From Ficedula albicollis (taxonomy: Eukaryota; Chordata; Aves; Passeriformes; Muscicapidae): DNA of 64,000 nucleotides. The position numbers were made by a program, and so were the translations under genes. The stretch is taken from positions 12,843,661 to 12,907,660 of the forward strand of contig NC_021677.1 of assembly GCF_000247815.1 (NCBI RefSeq), read 5' to 3'. Below, piece by piece: positions 24,666 through 38,000 of the stretch (position 1 is its first letter; the number at the start of each line of letters is the position of its first letter). The notes beneath the pieces were generated by a model, which saw nothing but the letters and a program-made list of their open reading frames with translations, did no database searches and was not told where the DNA came from.

Positions 24666-26292
24666 TGTAAGGGAACAGAAAAATCAAGGTGATTATCTCA
24701 TTTGTAGTAAATCAATATATAAACTACATACTTACTCCTTATTATCCCCTTTGAGGTAGCAAGTAAAAAAAATGAAATTATATAAGCTCACTATTTTTGG
24801 GGTGTAAAGCCCAAATTCAAAATGTTCTTTGTTTGAATTAATGCAAACAGTGGATATTTTAATACAATTGACCCTAGTAATGCAGAAGAGCCAGAGTGGT
24901 AGCAGGCAGCCTAAGAGGACTCAGCCTCCTTGGGATCAGTTGATTAAACATCTCCAAGTGAGATTAATACACACTGGGAATTTCCTTATTTAGAACCAGT
25001 AAGAATTTACTGGTAAGAAATAAAAGTGATCAGGAGGAATTTAGAGCTGCCATTCTCATTAAAATAAGGCTAGGGGCTGACAGCTACAAATAGTTATAAG
25101 AAAAGGGAGGGGAAATCTAACAAAAAAGAAATTAACATTTCTTTTTGGGTTAAAGCTAAACATTCTCTGAGAATGCTCAAACTTTTACCTCTTTTACTGC
25201 TGTGTTGTTGCCAGTCCTGAACTAATGCTGAAAAGTGAGCCTAAGAGGTAGCTACTGATCTGGCTGGGAAACAATGTCCTATTCAAAGTTAGTATCTACT
25301 CTAAGCATCAAGCAATTAAATTAACTGTCCTCTGTAGAGAGGGGTAAAAGAGAACATTTACATCAATGTCAAGCCAGGAAAGAAATTTTGTATTAACCTG
25401 CGAAGTTAAGAAAATAGAATACACAAAGGTATTTTTAAAGTGTATGTAGTTTAAAAACCTTCTAAATGTCTTGACAGTGCATTTGGCTACAATTGTATTT
25501 TGCAGGCGGCAGTAGATTTTTTTTTTTTCAGTTTCAAATCCAGGGATGGGGCTGTACTCCATCAAGAAATTATCAAATCAAACTGAATGCCACTGTGAAA
25601 GTAGCAAACGAAATTTGTCAGTATTCAGAAAATGGCCAGACAATCAGGTTGTGACCCAACAGGTCCAGAGAGGGAGGCTGTGTCCAGAGCAGCTCCATTT
25701 GTGAAGCCATTGACACATGGTCCCAGTGTCAGTCGAGTGACAGCTGGAAAAGCCTTTGGTAACCAAGTTTTTAGAGACACCAGAGCAAATTCTATGCAAT
25801 GATCCATGAAACTATCCATCTTTGCTACAAGAGCAAAACATATGCAAAGTGCCTTTGTGGGACCAGTCAGAGGAAGAAAAGAAAACAAATTAAAACAAGA
25901 AGCCTTGGGCTCCCACTGTTGGCCTTTTCACCATTCTGGTGATGTAAAAGACTGCTGAGGTACTCCAGGAGGCAACAGATGGCTTTGTAACAAAGCTAAA
26001 TGATCTGCTGATACGCCAGAAGCAGAGATAAACTTTCTATATTTTCCATGCTGGCAATCCAAGAACAGAAAATTACTAACGTGCAGCCTAGTAAGAAGGG
26101 TAATTTTCTTATGATGTACCAGGAATAATGCATCTGGACCAAGAATAAACACTTCTCTTTTACAATAAATAAATGAATAAATGAACAGCAGGTATATGTT
26201 GGGACACAGGTCCCAGAGCTAGTCATCTTTTTAGATTGTGTGCCAGGATTTCCTTTCCCTGGCAACTAAGGCACAGTGGACAGGAATTCACA
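24666..26292. other. Non-coding stretch with an unrecognised 87-codon minus frame
   Basis: The minus frame 25625-25888 is preceded in its own direction by a T/C-rich tract. Its product (containing GPCVNGFTNGAALDTASL) matches no family I can name. It may be chance or a fragment of an old repeat. Nothing else is recognised. Confidence 0.35.
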
Positions 26293-26478
26293 TGTGCCCA
26301 GAAAGTTCTGGAGATCTGTCCTTCCCTTTGCCTCTCCCTAAGCACTCAGGGAAACAGGGGTGGCAGAGCAGAGGAAATCAGCCTCTGTGCCCAGAAAGTT
26401 CTGGAGATCTGTCCCTCCCTTTGCCTCTCCCTAAGCACTCAGGGGAACAGGGGTGGCAGAGCAGAGGAAATCAGCCTT
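26293..26478. repeat. Tandem duplication, 2 x 93 bp
   Basis: Copies start at 26293 and 26386 (TGTGCCCAGAAAGTTCTGG) and run to AAATCAGCCT with two or three differences. The 93-bp length is a multiple of three, so the frame stays open through both copies, but no protein family is evident. It lies just upstream of the second LTR-like sequence and might be part of its U3. Confidence 0.94.
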
Positions 26479-26545
26479 GGCACCTGTGGACACTGCTGAA
26501 GGCTCGTGGAAAAATCCAACCTGGATTTTTCCCAGGCTGTTGGCT

Positions 26546-26583
<38 letters not shown>

Positions 26584-26597
26584 CGCTCTTCCGATCT
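26546..26597. other. 38-bp G run joined to an Illumina adapter remnant
   Basis: G run 26546-26583 is followed at 26584-26597 by CGCTCTTCCGATCT, the last 14 bases of the Illumina TruSeq read-1 adapter. Genomic TTTTCCCAGGCTG restarts immediately, and the same words stand just left of the G run (26527-26539). This is sequencing-library contamination in the assembly. Confidence 0.93.
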
Positions 26598-26602
26598 TTT
26601 CC

Positions 26603-26965
26603 CAGGCTGGGGACTTTTCTCAGAGATAAACAAGAGAAGGAAGAATGAATAAGGATAAACAAACACCTGGTGTTGACCACTGAGCCATATGAGCTGGGGA
26701 TTTTTCTCAGAGACAAACAAGGAGAGAAAGAACAACACGGATAAACAAACACCTGGTGTTGACCACTGAGCCATATGAGTGTCTCGTGATGTTTTGCAGA
26801 AAGCATGTTTTCAAAGAGGTGTTGCCTGCTTGGACCAATGAGTCTTTTCTACCTTGTTTTGCACTATCTATCTTATATAAATGCTGTGGCTTTTCAATAA
26901 ATCACTTCTTCTTGCTGCTTGGAAGAAGTCACGTGTGTGTTGCTGCATTATTCACCGTTCTTAAT
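26603..26965 (+). mobile_element. LTR-like endogenous retrovirus remnant, copy 2, with internal tandem repeat
   Basis: Two tandem units of about 85-90 bp (26607-26692 and 26693-26779) each run from CTGGGGA(C/T)TTTTCTCAGAGA to CACTGAGCCATATGAG. They precede the core shared with copy 1: TGATGTTTTGCAGAAAGCAT, TTGGACCAATGAGTC, the TATA-like CTTATATAAATG, then CAATAAAT. It continues to GCTGCATTATTCAC. Direct repeats in U3 often act as enhancers in retroviral LTRs. No internal retroviral genes are adjacent, so a solo LTR is the simplest reading. Confidence 0.68.
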
Positions 26966-27890
26966 CAGACAGCGACAGGCACTCACTCAGTTTTGTCCCC
27001 TGTAAAGACCCTTCAGCTATAGAGTGGCAGCCAAACCAAAATGGATCTTGCTTTTTATGCACTTTCGGGTACCAAACCAGAGCAAAGACACTGTTGATAC
27101 ATCTGCTTCATTAAGGAAAGATGGAAAATTCTAGTGATTCTGTCCAATTTTTTATTAATAATTATCTTCCCCTAAATATTTGTGGATTCCAGCAGAGAAG
27201 TCTTTGAAATCGGTAGATGCTCCAAAGACTTTCACCACCATCTTAAATACTCGGTTTTTCATTTTCCAGCCACCTGATGCCATTCACAGGTATATTAAAA
27301 GCCCTTGAAATGAGACCTGCAGCTTTAATTCTGTCAGTGTTCTACTCTGAAGAATATCTACTTTTCCAAGTCTAGACATATTCAGCCCTTCCAATTTTAG
27401 TTCAACCTTTGCTAAATTAATTTCCATTTCCATATTATTATTCCCTAGCTATTTTGCTTTTTCTCTGTATTAAGCAGGTTCCTTCTTGTTTTTATTACTT
27501 CCAATTTGATAAATCTTGTTACAACTTCATTGTTGCTGGCTTAGTTAAAATAGAGTATATTCATAGAGTTAAATGTGAAGTCAGCACATTAATCCTATGA
27601 TTTGCATAGTATCTTATGCCATTGCCAGATTATATAATAAACAAAGATCCTCTGTTCTTTACCTGTGTTGAAAATTGAAAATCTTTTGTATGTCATCCAC
27701 AGCCTCCTTTCACAAAAGTTTTCCAGCACACATTTACAAGGTGTGATATTCTAGCTAGTGTTCCAATAGAGAGGATTAGTAGAACCAGCTATGTTGTATT
27801 TCATTACAGAGCTGATAACCTCAGAGGACTCATCTGTAAAAAAAGTTTATCTTGTAAGTAAATCCCACTAAGGGTACTGAGGAAAGAAAT
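26966..27890. other. Non-coding stretch
   Basis: AT-rich unique sequence with no feature recognised. Confidence 0.5.
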
Positions 27891-28034
27891 ACCTGGTTGT
27901 ACTAAATTGTTTGGTAACTGACTAAAACATGAATACAAGTACAAATACAATGAAATCTAGGTACCTGGTTGTACTAAATTGTTTAGTAACTGGCTAAAAC
28001 AAGAATACAAGTACAAATACAATGAAATCTAGGA
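27891..28034. repeat. Tandem duplication, 2 x 72 bp
   Basis: ACCTGGTTGTACTAAATTG starts at 27891 and 27963. Each copy ends AATGAAATCTAGG, with three base differences. Confidence 0.94.
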
Positions 28035-29855
28035 AAATAACTCCTTTCACAAAAAATATCTGCTTCCTTTATTTTGAAGATGTTCTTAAAAAAGAAGCCT
28101 GTTCTTAACTGAGAATAGAGTTGCATACCTGACAATCCAAGCACTGGCCTCTGGACATGCAAAGCAGAAAACGCAGAAATTGTTAAATCTGTGGGTTTAT
28201 ATCATTAAGATTTGAAGACATGCTGTTCTTCAAAGAGGTAGAATATGGATCAGGAAAAAACAATAGCAAACACCAAGCCAAAAAGAGTGTGATGTCTCAT
28301 CAAGCTGTCTAAGAATGTTTGTAGGATTTTCCATGGAACAGGATTGAATGCCAAGACTTAAAGTATTTTGTAAAACAATCTAAGTTAACCCTCAACTAAA
28401 AATCCAGTAAATAAACTGATGAGAAAGGGATTTGGCTGGGCAGTAACTCTACTGCCCTATTACTAAAACAGAAATAACGATATCTCACAGAGAAAAAGCA
28501 AAATCTTACTCAAGTGGATATTTTGATAGTTTGCTGCTACACTTTAAAGTTGTCAGGCTAAATTGCTGGGAGATGGTGTGCTGTTCAGAAGGAATCAGTG
28601 TTCTACCATGACCAAATGTCTAAACTCTCTGGTAAGATACCATAAACCGGACTGGAATAAATAACATGATCTGGTCTGATTCATGACTCCAGAAAAGGCT
28701 CTGCTTGGAAGAGAACACAGGAATAACAGGGCTCAGTTCTCAGGCTGGTGAAAGGCTGTTCTGGTTGACAGCTTATGTTAACAGCTTCTGTGCTGGGAGT
28801 CTGGCAAAAGGCTTCAGGGAAACTGTCTGTTTGCTTTCATTCATATTTTATATATGTTTCATATACACACAGAGAGCACTGCACATATCAGCCTGTAATT
28901 TCCTGTCACAATCGTGGTCATCATACTGTGTATGTAGTAGCCATGGCTAAGGAGGGGTATTCAGATCTTGTTTAATAGTCTCCATTCCCATGTTCTGGCA
29001 AGGACATCTGAGGAACATTACCTTACAATGTTAAGCAGTGTTCCCTCTCATACAGCAGATACCACTTCCAGTGCAAATACACGTGCTTACAAGTTTAATG
29101 TTAGCTGTCAGTAGGTACTCAAGCATGAAAAGTTAACATTTGCTTTCTATCAGGATTCACGTGACCAGGGCTCAGTGGCTTGAGTGTTGGAGAAAAGCAA
29201 GCACAGAAGGTCCTTGACACCAGAGTAATAAAGCTTTTAAATTTAAAATAAAGCTTTGCAGATGTTTTGGCATCTCCCCAATACAATTTAAAGAAAATAA
29301 CAACAAAACCAAGCAAGAAGGCAGGTAGTTAACCAATTAGGAATGTTTCTCAGTTGCACATCAGTTCAAGGCATACTCATCTGGTAGCTGACTGAAAGCC
29401 AGGGGTAGCTGATGTCGCACACTGGGACAATGTGGACATTGTAGCAAACCCACTAGAAAATGCAGAAAGATCCAAGGCTTCTTTGCAACAGCAGAATTTT
29501 AGGAATATATGAAGAACTGGGTGATCCCACGAGAATTCAAAAGTTCACAAATATACCAAATCTAACATTTAAGCCACAGAAACTCAAAATCCCCATGTTA
29601 AACCAGCTTTCTTTTTCAATAGCTCAGAAATTTTTCATATTGAAAACTACAAAAAAAAAAAAAAAAGTGTTCCCTTCACAGACTGAAAGTAGTTTTCAAT
29701 ATGTTGAAAATTCAACAATTGAAGATTCAATGCCAGTCAAGGTTAGACTGTCAGCTGAATGTAAAATGCAGGACTGTGAGCTGGCTATCAGTCCTCAGGT
29801 AAAAGTCTGAGAAGTTACAACGAACAGCTATTTAAACATTAGCTCAGTAGTAGTG
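28035..29855. other. Non-coding stretch
   Basis: Contains a 16-17 bp A run near 29651 and several short frames with no known domain. Confidence 0.5.
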
Positions 29856-30254
<399 letters not shown>

Positions 30255-30394
30255 GAAAATAAATGAAGAGTTAGGAAGGTTGGAGCTGAAAGGTAATGCT
30301 CAATACCTCAAAGACAAATGGCAGGTGGGTGCAAGGGACACTCCTCAGGGGCCACTGTGATGCTCAGCATCCTCATCAGCCCTTGACACACACA
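30255..30394. other. Short spacer, possibly part of the CR1 below
   Basis: Unique sequence between the homopolymer block and the recognisable CR1 body. The last part may be more diverged CR1. Confidence 0.35.
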
Positions 30395-30828
30395 GAGTGT
30401 GTCACCAGCCTCACAGGTGACACCACACTGTGGGAGCAGCTGGAAGGCAGGGGACATTGCCCCTGCCATCCAGGGACACATCAAAAACCTCTTGAGCCCC
30501 ATGCAAAAACACAGCCTAGGAGAGGTCTGACTCAGAAATCAGCTCTGCAGGAATGGGCTTAGGGGCCAATTCTACAGACTGGTGCATCCAGCAGGGAAAG
30601 GGAAGGCAATCAGCACTTGAGAGACTACACCTGGAGCACTGTCTCCTGCTGCTAAGAACTGGAATAGTCACCCAAAGTGCCTGTGGAATCTTTATCCCAG
30701 GAAATTTTGACCAATCAGATGGAGAATATCCTGAATAGTCTGATCTAGCTTTGAACTCAGTCCTGCCTTGAGCAGATTGGTTTGGATGGCTCCAGGTGTC
30801 CCTTCCAAATGAACTTTTTGTGCAATTA
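30395..30828 (+). mobile_element. Degenerate CR1 LINE fragment
   Basis: Plus-oriented words match the CR1 ORF2 region and tail: AGGTGACACCACACTGTGG, GCCATCCAGGGACAC, CCCATGCAAAA and CAGCTCTGCAGGAATGGGCTT (reverse-transcriptase region of ORF2), then CCTGCCTTGAGCAG and GTCCCTTCCAAATGAAC (3' untranslated). Internal deletions make it much shorter than the equivalent full CR1 span. It is more diverged than the other CR1 copies here, so older. Confidence 0.72.
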
Positions 30829-31159
30829 CATGGAAAGACAAGTGACAATGTTACAAATATTATTATTCCACCATTATTAATTCATTTACTTATTCATCAT
30901 TACAATGAGCCATTTGCCTCCCAGTCTCAAAAAGGGGTATTTATTTTAGAACTAAAAATATTTCCTTTCATATATAAAGTGACTATATTAGGTATTAGAA
31001 CTCTTGAGCTTGAGAGACATGGTGCTTACAAGATAATATGAGGTTCATGATCATGAGTGGCATGAAAAGAACAGATAATTTGTTCACTGTTTCCTAATAC
31101 AAGTATGATGAACTACCAAAAAAAAGCTAGAAAAACTAGGTTAGCACAGTTGAATGAAG
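30829..31159. other. Non-coding stretch
   Basis: AT-rich spacer between the CR1 and the GATA array, with nothing recognised. Confidence 0.5.

Positions 31160-31222
<63 letters not shown>
31160..31222. repeat. (GATA)n microsatellite, about 16 units
   Basis: Perfect GATA tetranucleotide array, 63 bp long. Likely length-polymorphic. Confidence 0.98.
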
Positions 31223-31923
31223 CCTCAGTATTAACCAGTGCTGTCATTCTTATGATAATGTCCTACAAGGTCCCTAACCCTGTCCTGGCCATACAAACAG
31301 AGCTCTGTAACTTTTGAGTTTTAGCCATCACTTAAAAGAATTTACTTTGTGGGACATTCCAGTAATGCACACACCTGCATGGCAGCTGGATATCTCACAA
31401 AGAATCTGAGACACAAGCAGCATTTTCATTCCATGTTCTATGGTATCAGGCTATATACTTTATTTACATGAATGTTTTTATATAGCAGAAATACGTAGGA
31501 AATGTCAAACACCAGAAGGTGCAGCCACATGAATAAGCTTGACAGAATGTGCTGATTTATATGTAACAGAGATATCTATCTGAGCCACAATTTAGATCAA
31601 TAAACCCATCAATGCCTTACAGACTGCCACAGCAGGAAAAATCACAATACAGGGTGTCCCCTACAAACCTTTTAGATAAGCAGACGATTAAACACATGAA
31701 GCAAGTGAAAATGATGACACTGAGTACTGGGTGTATACAAGAACAAAGCTCATGTCAGTTGTGTTGATCTACAACTATTGCTGGTTTTATTTTCCACCAT
31801 AATGGGATCAGGTGAGGTTGTTTGTTATAGATAAATAAAGCTAACTATCATCAACTAAATATGCACTTATTAGTTCAGTTTTATCTGCTCCAAAACTCTA
31901 TTAATAATCAATTCCAAAGATTT
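31223..31923. other. Non-coding stretch
   Basis: No gene or repeat recognised. Confidence 0.5.
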
Positions 31924-32043
31924 GGGCCAGGTTGGATGGGGCTCTGAGCAGCCTGGTCTAGTGGAAGTTGTCCCTGCCCATGGCAAGGGATTGGAAGGAG
32001 ATGACATTAAAGGTCTCTTTTAACCCAAACAATTTGTGAATAA
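31924..32043 (+). mobile_element. CR1 LINE 3' fragment
   Basis: The characteristic CR1 tail is present: GGCCAGGTTGGATGGGGCTC, GAGCAGCCTGGTCTAGTGGA, CCCTGCCCATGGCAAGG, GGTCTCTTTTAACCCAAAC. The last 8-bp repeats are lost or diverged. Plus orientation, 5'-truncated, non-coding. Confidence 0.92.
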
Positions 32044-35000
32044 GCAAGGACAAGGGGGGGGAAATAAAACCTAAAAAGAACAAAAGAGTGTACCTAAAAT
32101 GGGCCATTTTCAATTTAAGCATCTTATTAATCACATTTAACCATCCCAGCAATTCCGACAATGAGGATTTAGAGCCCTGACTATTAAAAAAAAAGTTTAA
32201 ATGAGAGGTGCAAAATCATGCCACAGTTCTTCCATATATGAGTCAAGGAAGTGATGCTTGCAGGGAAAAAAAAAAAAAAGTATTAAAAACTTGTCCTGAT
32301 GTTCACTGTTCTGCTTTGAGCGAGCAAAAGCTGCTACTGAGAATCAATCATAAGTCTGGAAACACCTTTACTTTATCTGTTAAAGGACTGACAGCATAGG
32401 CCCAGTTGGGAGTTAAACTGGGAATTATTTTTTTTGCTGTTGTTAGATGGTAGCTACGGTTATGCCAGCACTTACTTTTCAATCACTCATGAGCCAGAGA
32501 ATTACAATAGAGACATAAATATTTTCTCCAACCTGAGACTAAACTCTGCCTTTGGGTCCTGTCTCTTCTAGAATTTCTGGACAAACATGTACCAAACTGG
32601 AGAGTTATGCATATCTGAAAAGAAGCTTTTTGCACTGAAATGTTTTTAAAGACTTTTATCTTGGAAAAAAAAATACAGTTCTGATATTAAATAAGATCTT
32701 TGGCAAAATACAAGCCCATAGTCTGCTCTACTGTCTTTTAGCATTTCCAAAGAGAAGCCAGCAGACTACTTAAGCTACTGAGATTTCTACAAGCACAGTA
32801 ATATTTTCTTCCTGAATCTTTCAAGAGGAATTCAGAACCCAGGACAGACAAAGAAATTTATAACTCGGAAAAAAAGATTTCTTTTTTCCTTCTTTTTGTC
32901 TTTTAAGCTGCCTGTGCAGAGCTGTGCATGAACTCTTATTTCCTCTCTATCAAACCTGTGTGCTGTCTCAGGTTTTAGTAAATCAAGTAAGGTTTGGCTT
33001 AATGTGAATAACAGCATAACTTCTGAGCCAGATATTAATTGAATAAGTTGCAATAAGCTGTAAATATTCCTGAAAAAAGTACATATGAGAAGCAAATGGC
33101 AAGAATTTGTATTTACTGCATGTTGGCTTGGCTTGGCTTCCACCCTAGTTTGGATGGCAGAACTGCAATGACCTTGTGTAGTCAACTCTGCTCTTGCAAT
33201 GACATTTTAGTCTCCAGGTTATCACATAGGAGAAATAAACCACAATGAAATAAGACACTGTGCAAAAATCCTCTCCTCTCTTTCTGAACTTTCTAAGAGG
33301 TGTTAGAAAAGACCCTGTTGCACCTTTATCAAAATTGCAGTGGAAGGGATGGCTAAAATAAATGGGAATCTTTGTTGTTGTTACCATTGTTCTGTGCCTT
33401 TTTGCATGAGAGGACAGTACATCTACTGGTTCACATGTGGGCTTGCTGTTCTTTTTCCTAGCCTACAGGTGCTACTTCTTTTTTCCTTCCTCTGATCTTA
33501 ATTATGACTCTGAGCAGTTCATGGTATGCCCAGCCAGCCCTGCAATTTCTGACAATCATTAAAAAATGTAAAAGTGGACAAATGTGCGTTGTGATCTCAG
33601 CATTAATGGGCTCTGAATTTCATTCACAATAAATAGGAGTAGGAACAAATAGCAACCAGCCATGCAATGCTAGAAAAACTAGAGGAATTCAGAGATAGAA
33701 GCCAAATTGATGCCACATATGCTTTGTCCAAAAAGGAAGTGGTGGTCCCTGGATGGACCAGGGCCAAGCCATCCCCAGAATGAAGATGTCAGAGAGCTGG
33801 AATGCAGCTGCCTGCTTCAGCAGAGAACAGTTTCAAGCTGGAAAAAGAGGAGGAACACAGTGCTAGCAGTGACTGCAAGGCAGTTTAGAGGAGCAAATGT
33901 AGTCAGTTGTAAATCTGGCTGGAATACAGGGATGAAATGCCTCTGTTTGCAAAGAATGCCAGAGGATCCACAGGGACAGCTCCACTGGGGATCGTGTTTC
34001 ACATGGGTTTGTCACCATACGGAAATGCAGTGAAGAAATGCACACACCATTATTTGCAGCCACAAAATTCAGTGATTTAGATGAGAAAATATTTACCTGG
34101 AAAACTAACAGCAACACACAAAAGTATAGGTGTGTTTTCTTGCACTAAACAATTTTTACTGAAGATTTGGTTCATCATTGTATCAGTGGTCGAGGTTAAA
34201 ATCTTACCTCTTCCCTAGGTTGCCTTTCCTTATGCTTTCTTTGAGTTTCAAAGTTGCTGACATAATATTCTGTGCAGAGGTTGGGAATTACAAAACCACA
34301 TTTTTTGTGTTTTTATAAGAACATGAAACAGCTTTACAATAAAGGTTTCTTTTTATCTGTTTACACTGCAGAGGAGGTAATGAGGTCTGTCAAAAAAAAC
34401 CCCATCTGATTTCCTCCATTCTCAATAATGGTTTGTTACATATCCTTTTCTAACATGAAATAATTCTGTGAAAAATAAAGCAGGCACGAATCTTATTTGG
34501 GTTACAGAAAGGTCTGAATCATTTATAACTGAATTAATTGCTAGAAAGGCTTATGAGCAGCCAATTAGTAATATTTGTATTTGGATCTGCCAGTTGGCCC
34601 AGAACTGAAAATGAGTATTAGTTTTGACATAAAGACTGTAGTGTTCACAGATAAAAAAACATTCAATCAAAATCAAGAATATCCTTGAGAATTACTGTCT
34701 TGAATGGAACCAGCCTGATAACTGGCCAGAATATTCTATTAACCAAAACTGCCTAAGACATGATTCAACAACTACTGATTCAAAAACTGAATCTGCATTC
34801 CTCATGCAACATCCTGAAATCCTGATTCTTCTTTTCTCTTATGAATTCCTGAAAAAGTGGGAGGAAAAAAATGGTGCCACATGTGAAACCTACATAGGTG
34901 CCAACAAGCTGTTAATTCGTGTCCATTACATTTCCACTTTAGAGGAAGACTTTAGAGGACTTGGTTTTCCCTGCTTGGTGTTCCACTTTTCCACAAGCAG

Positions 35001-38000
35001 TAAACAAATTTCAAACTAATTTGGATTATCTTGAGAACTGTGAGTAAATTCTGCAAATGACAAGGTAACAAAAGGCTGGCAAGGTTTCCAGATGGAAGCA
35101 TGGGCTGGGATGTGCCTGGAACATCTGTCTCCCAGGGGAATGATGTTTCTGTTCTTTCTCTTCCCGCTACATCCTCTTCTCCAGCAGAATGTGGCCCTGC
35201 AGAACATGGGACCAGAGGAAATTCTGCCACCTCTGGAAAAGGAAGGCAATTCTGGGCTGCTTCTGTGGCTGAGCAAAGGCTGATCCCTGGGAACCCCGTA
35301 TTTCCTCTCACTTGTCTTTTCCCACCATCCTAATCTGACAAGGCTCAGCCCAAAATCAAATACGAGAAGAGAAATAAAATCAAAGGGAAAGAATAATCAT
35401 TGACAAAAGAGTTCTGCACAGTCAGAGACGTGCATATCAGGCAAGCATCTCTTACAAGTTATTCTCATGTCTCCTGGTCAGAATCCATATTTTGGGAGTC
35501 ACGGTAATTTCTAAATTTCTCACTTAATAAAAAAAAAAAAAATCCATAATACACCAAGGCACAGTTCTGGGCTGTCCTCAGGCACTCACACTCATGGAGC
35601 ACACATACTCACTGTGTGCTTTTACTCTTTCTTGAATGATTTCTAACAGTTAGCTGTATTTTAAATGTTTTCTATATTCATTACTACAGACTCTGCTGTC
35701 TTTTAGGTTACAAACTTCAGGAGGAATTGTACAGCCAAAGAGTTTTTTCAGAATTTCAGAGTAACATATTTTGCCCATGAAGAATGCATTCACACTTTGC
35801 TGAAGTAAATGACAATAAAATTCTCTATAATTAGAGCCTAACCTGTAATGTATTTGTACCGGTGAGAAATTCCAGGAAAAAAAAAGACAGTACAACATTG
35901 TGTAATGCTTAGAGGAGTATTTGAAAGCTTTTAAGTTGAGCATCATTTAAAACAGATTTTAATTAAGGATTTTCTTTTTTTATTACATATTAAGGTCTCT
36001 AAGAGCATAACTTCCATAAATAGTCAAGAATAAACTACATTCAGACCTACATATAAGCACATTTCTTGGCACAGACAAATGAAATCTGTGATTGCTGACA
36101 TCTCTTTGAAGGAAGATTTTCTCTCTTTTTTTCATCCCAGCCCTTGTTTTATTTATATGGCTCTGCACACTTTTTTATTTTTAATTATCCTAAGGAAAAG
36201 AAGGGGTGGAGGGAAACAGATCTTTGTTTTCCAACTGAGACAGTGAAATGCATTCCAAAGCTGCTTTTGTTTTTAATTTACAGAAGCCCTCATGTCTAAT
36301 CTACTAAGCCAACAAATAATCTGTTTGCCAGGTTTTACATGAGAGTCGTGAAAAGTGCATGCAGTTGCTGACTTTATTCTTTTTTAGGATGCAGATTCAT
36401 TCTCTGCCATAAACTTGAAAAGATCCTTTTGGAGAACTTTCCACAATGAATTTATTTTTAACTATGCATTTTGTTTCCCAGGAGGTATTTCATTTTTACC
36501 CACTTACTTCAGTGTGTTCAGCTCTATTTCTTAATAACAACAAAATTAGTTTGTTGCTTTATCTGAAAGACAAAATAGCAAACCCTGTGCCCTTGTTCAT
36601 GAAAACAGCTGTTTAAAAGCAAAAAAACCAAAACAAAAACAAAAACAGAGTATTGAGAAATATGTTCCCCTCTGAAAAAAAAAAAAGTACAGAGCAGATG
36701 ACCACTCCCACATATTTCCATACATAGGAAAAAAAAAACTTTTACATCCTTCTGTTCTTTCAGAATAATCCTATATCCTACATGTCCTAATACTGAAGGT
36801 GAATTTCAGTATTTAAAAACTTTATGTGGTTCCTGAGAGCCACTGAAACATTGCAGGACAGTAACACAAAACTGTGGTGTCTCTGTAAATGTCTTCTGAG
36901 AAATCCATGTTTGCAGGAAGACAGAAACAGTGTTTTGCAGTGAGATTTTTGGATGGTGTGAGCTACAGTGAGGAAATTTCAGGTGGAGCAGTGCCCCACC
37001 ACATTGGAATTACGTCCCTCTTCTCCACTGGGGTACATCTCCTGCCCTAGACAACTCTAAACCTGGCACAGCTGTACCAATGAACTTGCAGGGTGCTAAG
37101 AGCACTGCAGAACCAGCTGGCAGCTCCCCAAGTCTGAGTTCTGCTGGGATTTTTCACAGGCAAGGCCAGGGCTCAGAATGCATTTTGTTCCTCCAGAGAT
37201 GCTCCCTCTCCTTCTCTTAAATAATGGCTATATGACTTTAGATGGGCTGAAGCAAAGAAAATTAACAAAAAAGGGCAAAAAAATCTTCAAACAGACATAA
37301 AACCTTTTAAATACACTGGATATGTGAATAAAAAAATGAAAAAAGTTCAGAAGTATTGCTGACAATTTATTTGTTGCATCTGACACCTCTGTTGCTTGGA
37401 AATACATGTAAAAAGGATGCTCAGAGTCCCAGCCCTTGAGAAGCAGTCAGTAACTTACAACATTTAGAAAAAAAATATCCATCTCTACCAGCTGGAGGTA
37501 AAAGGCTTTGGCCTCAGCTCTTACTGCAAAGTTGTGAATATAGCTAAATTCAGCATTATTAAGTTCAGAATAAATGAAATTTTAGGTATTTCTTTTAATT
37601 TCTTCAAAGATACACTAGTAAACAGAGCTTCACAGCTTGTGTTGATTTTAGATGCATTGCAGATTATCCATTTATCTGTATGACCATTAATTCTCATTTC
37701 ATTCAAGGGGTTTATTTTATCCAATACCTTTCATCTACTTCAATGTAGAGTTGAGTTGAGTTCTGTATTACTGTAAAAGTCAGCCTGCTCTTGGGCTAGT
37801 CAGAATATAAGGAGATAACCTGTGCTAGTGAATTCCAGAATTTAGATTTTCATTTTTATTTAAACCATCGCAAGACATGCAGATTTTAAAATTTTGTTAG
37901 CTAATATTCTGGAAATAAAAAAATCCCAAGATTCAGAATCAATTTTCTATTCTTAATTTATGCTCACAATTCACTGTTACTCAAATAGATTTATAATCTG

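Noticed and set aside
25625..25888. 87-codon minus frame with non-repetitive peptide
   Set aside because: I could not link it to any family. A possible old transposon fragment or conserved segment, but there is not enough to call a gene.
22990..26603. Interval between the LTR-like copies as the body of one provirus
   Set aside because: No gag, protease, reverse transcriptase or envelope remnant was recognised in either strand, so a provirus is not called.
26236..26648. Frames with a 31-residue repeat, considered as a repeat protein
   Set aside because: Produced by the 93-bp tandem duplication and ended by the G run and adapter; no independent support.
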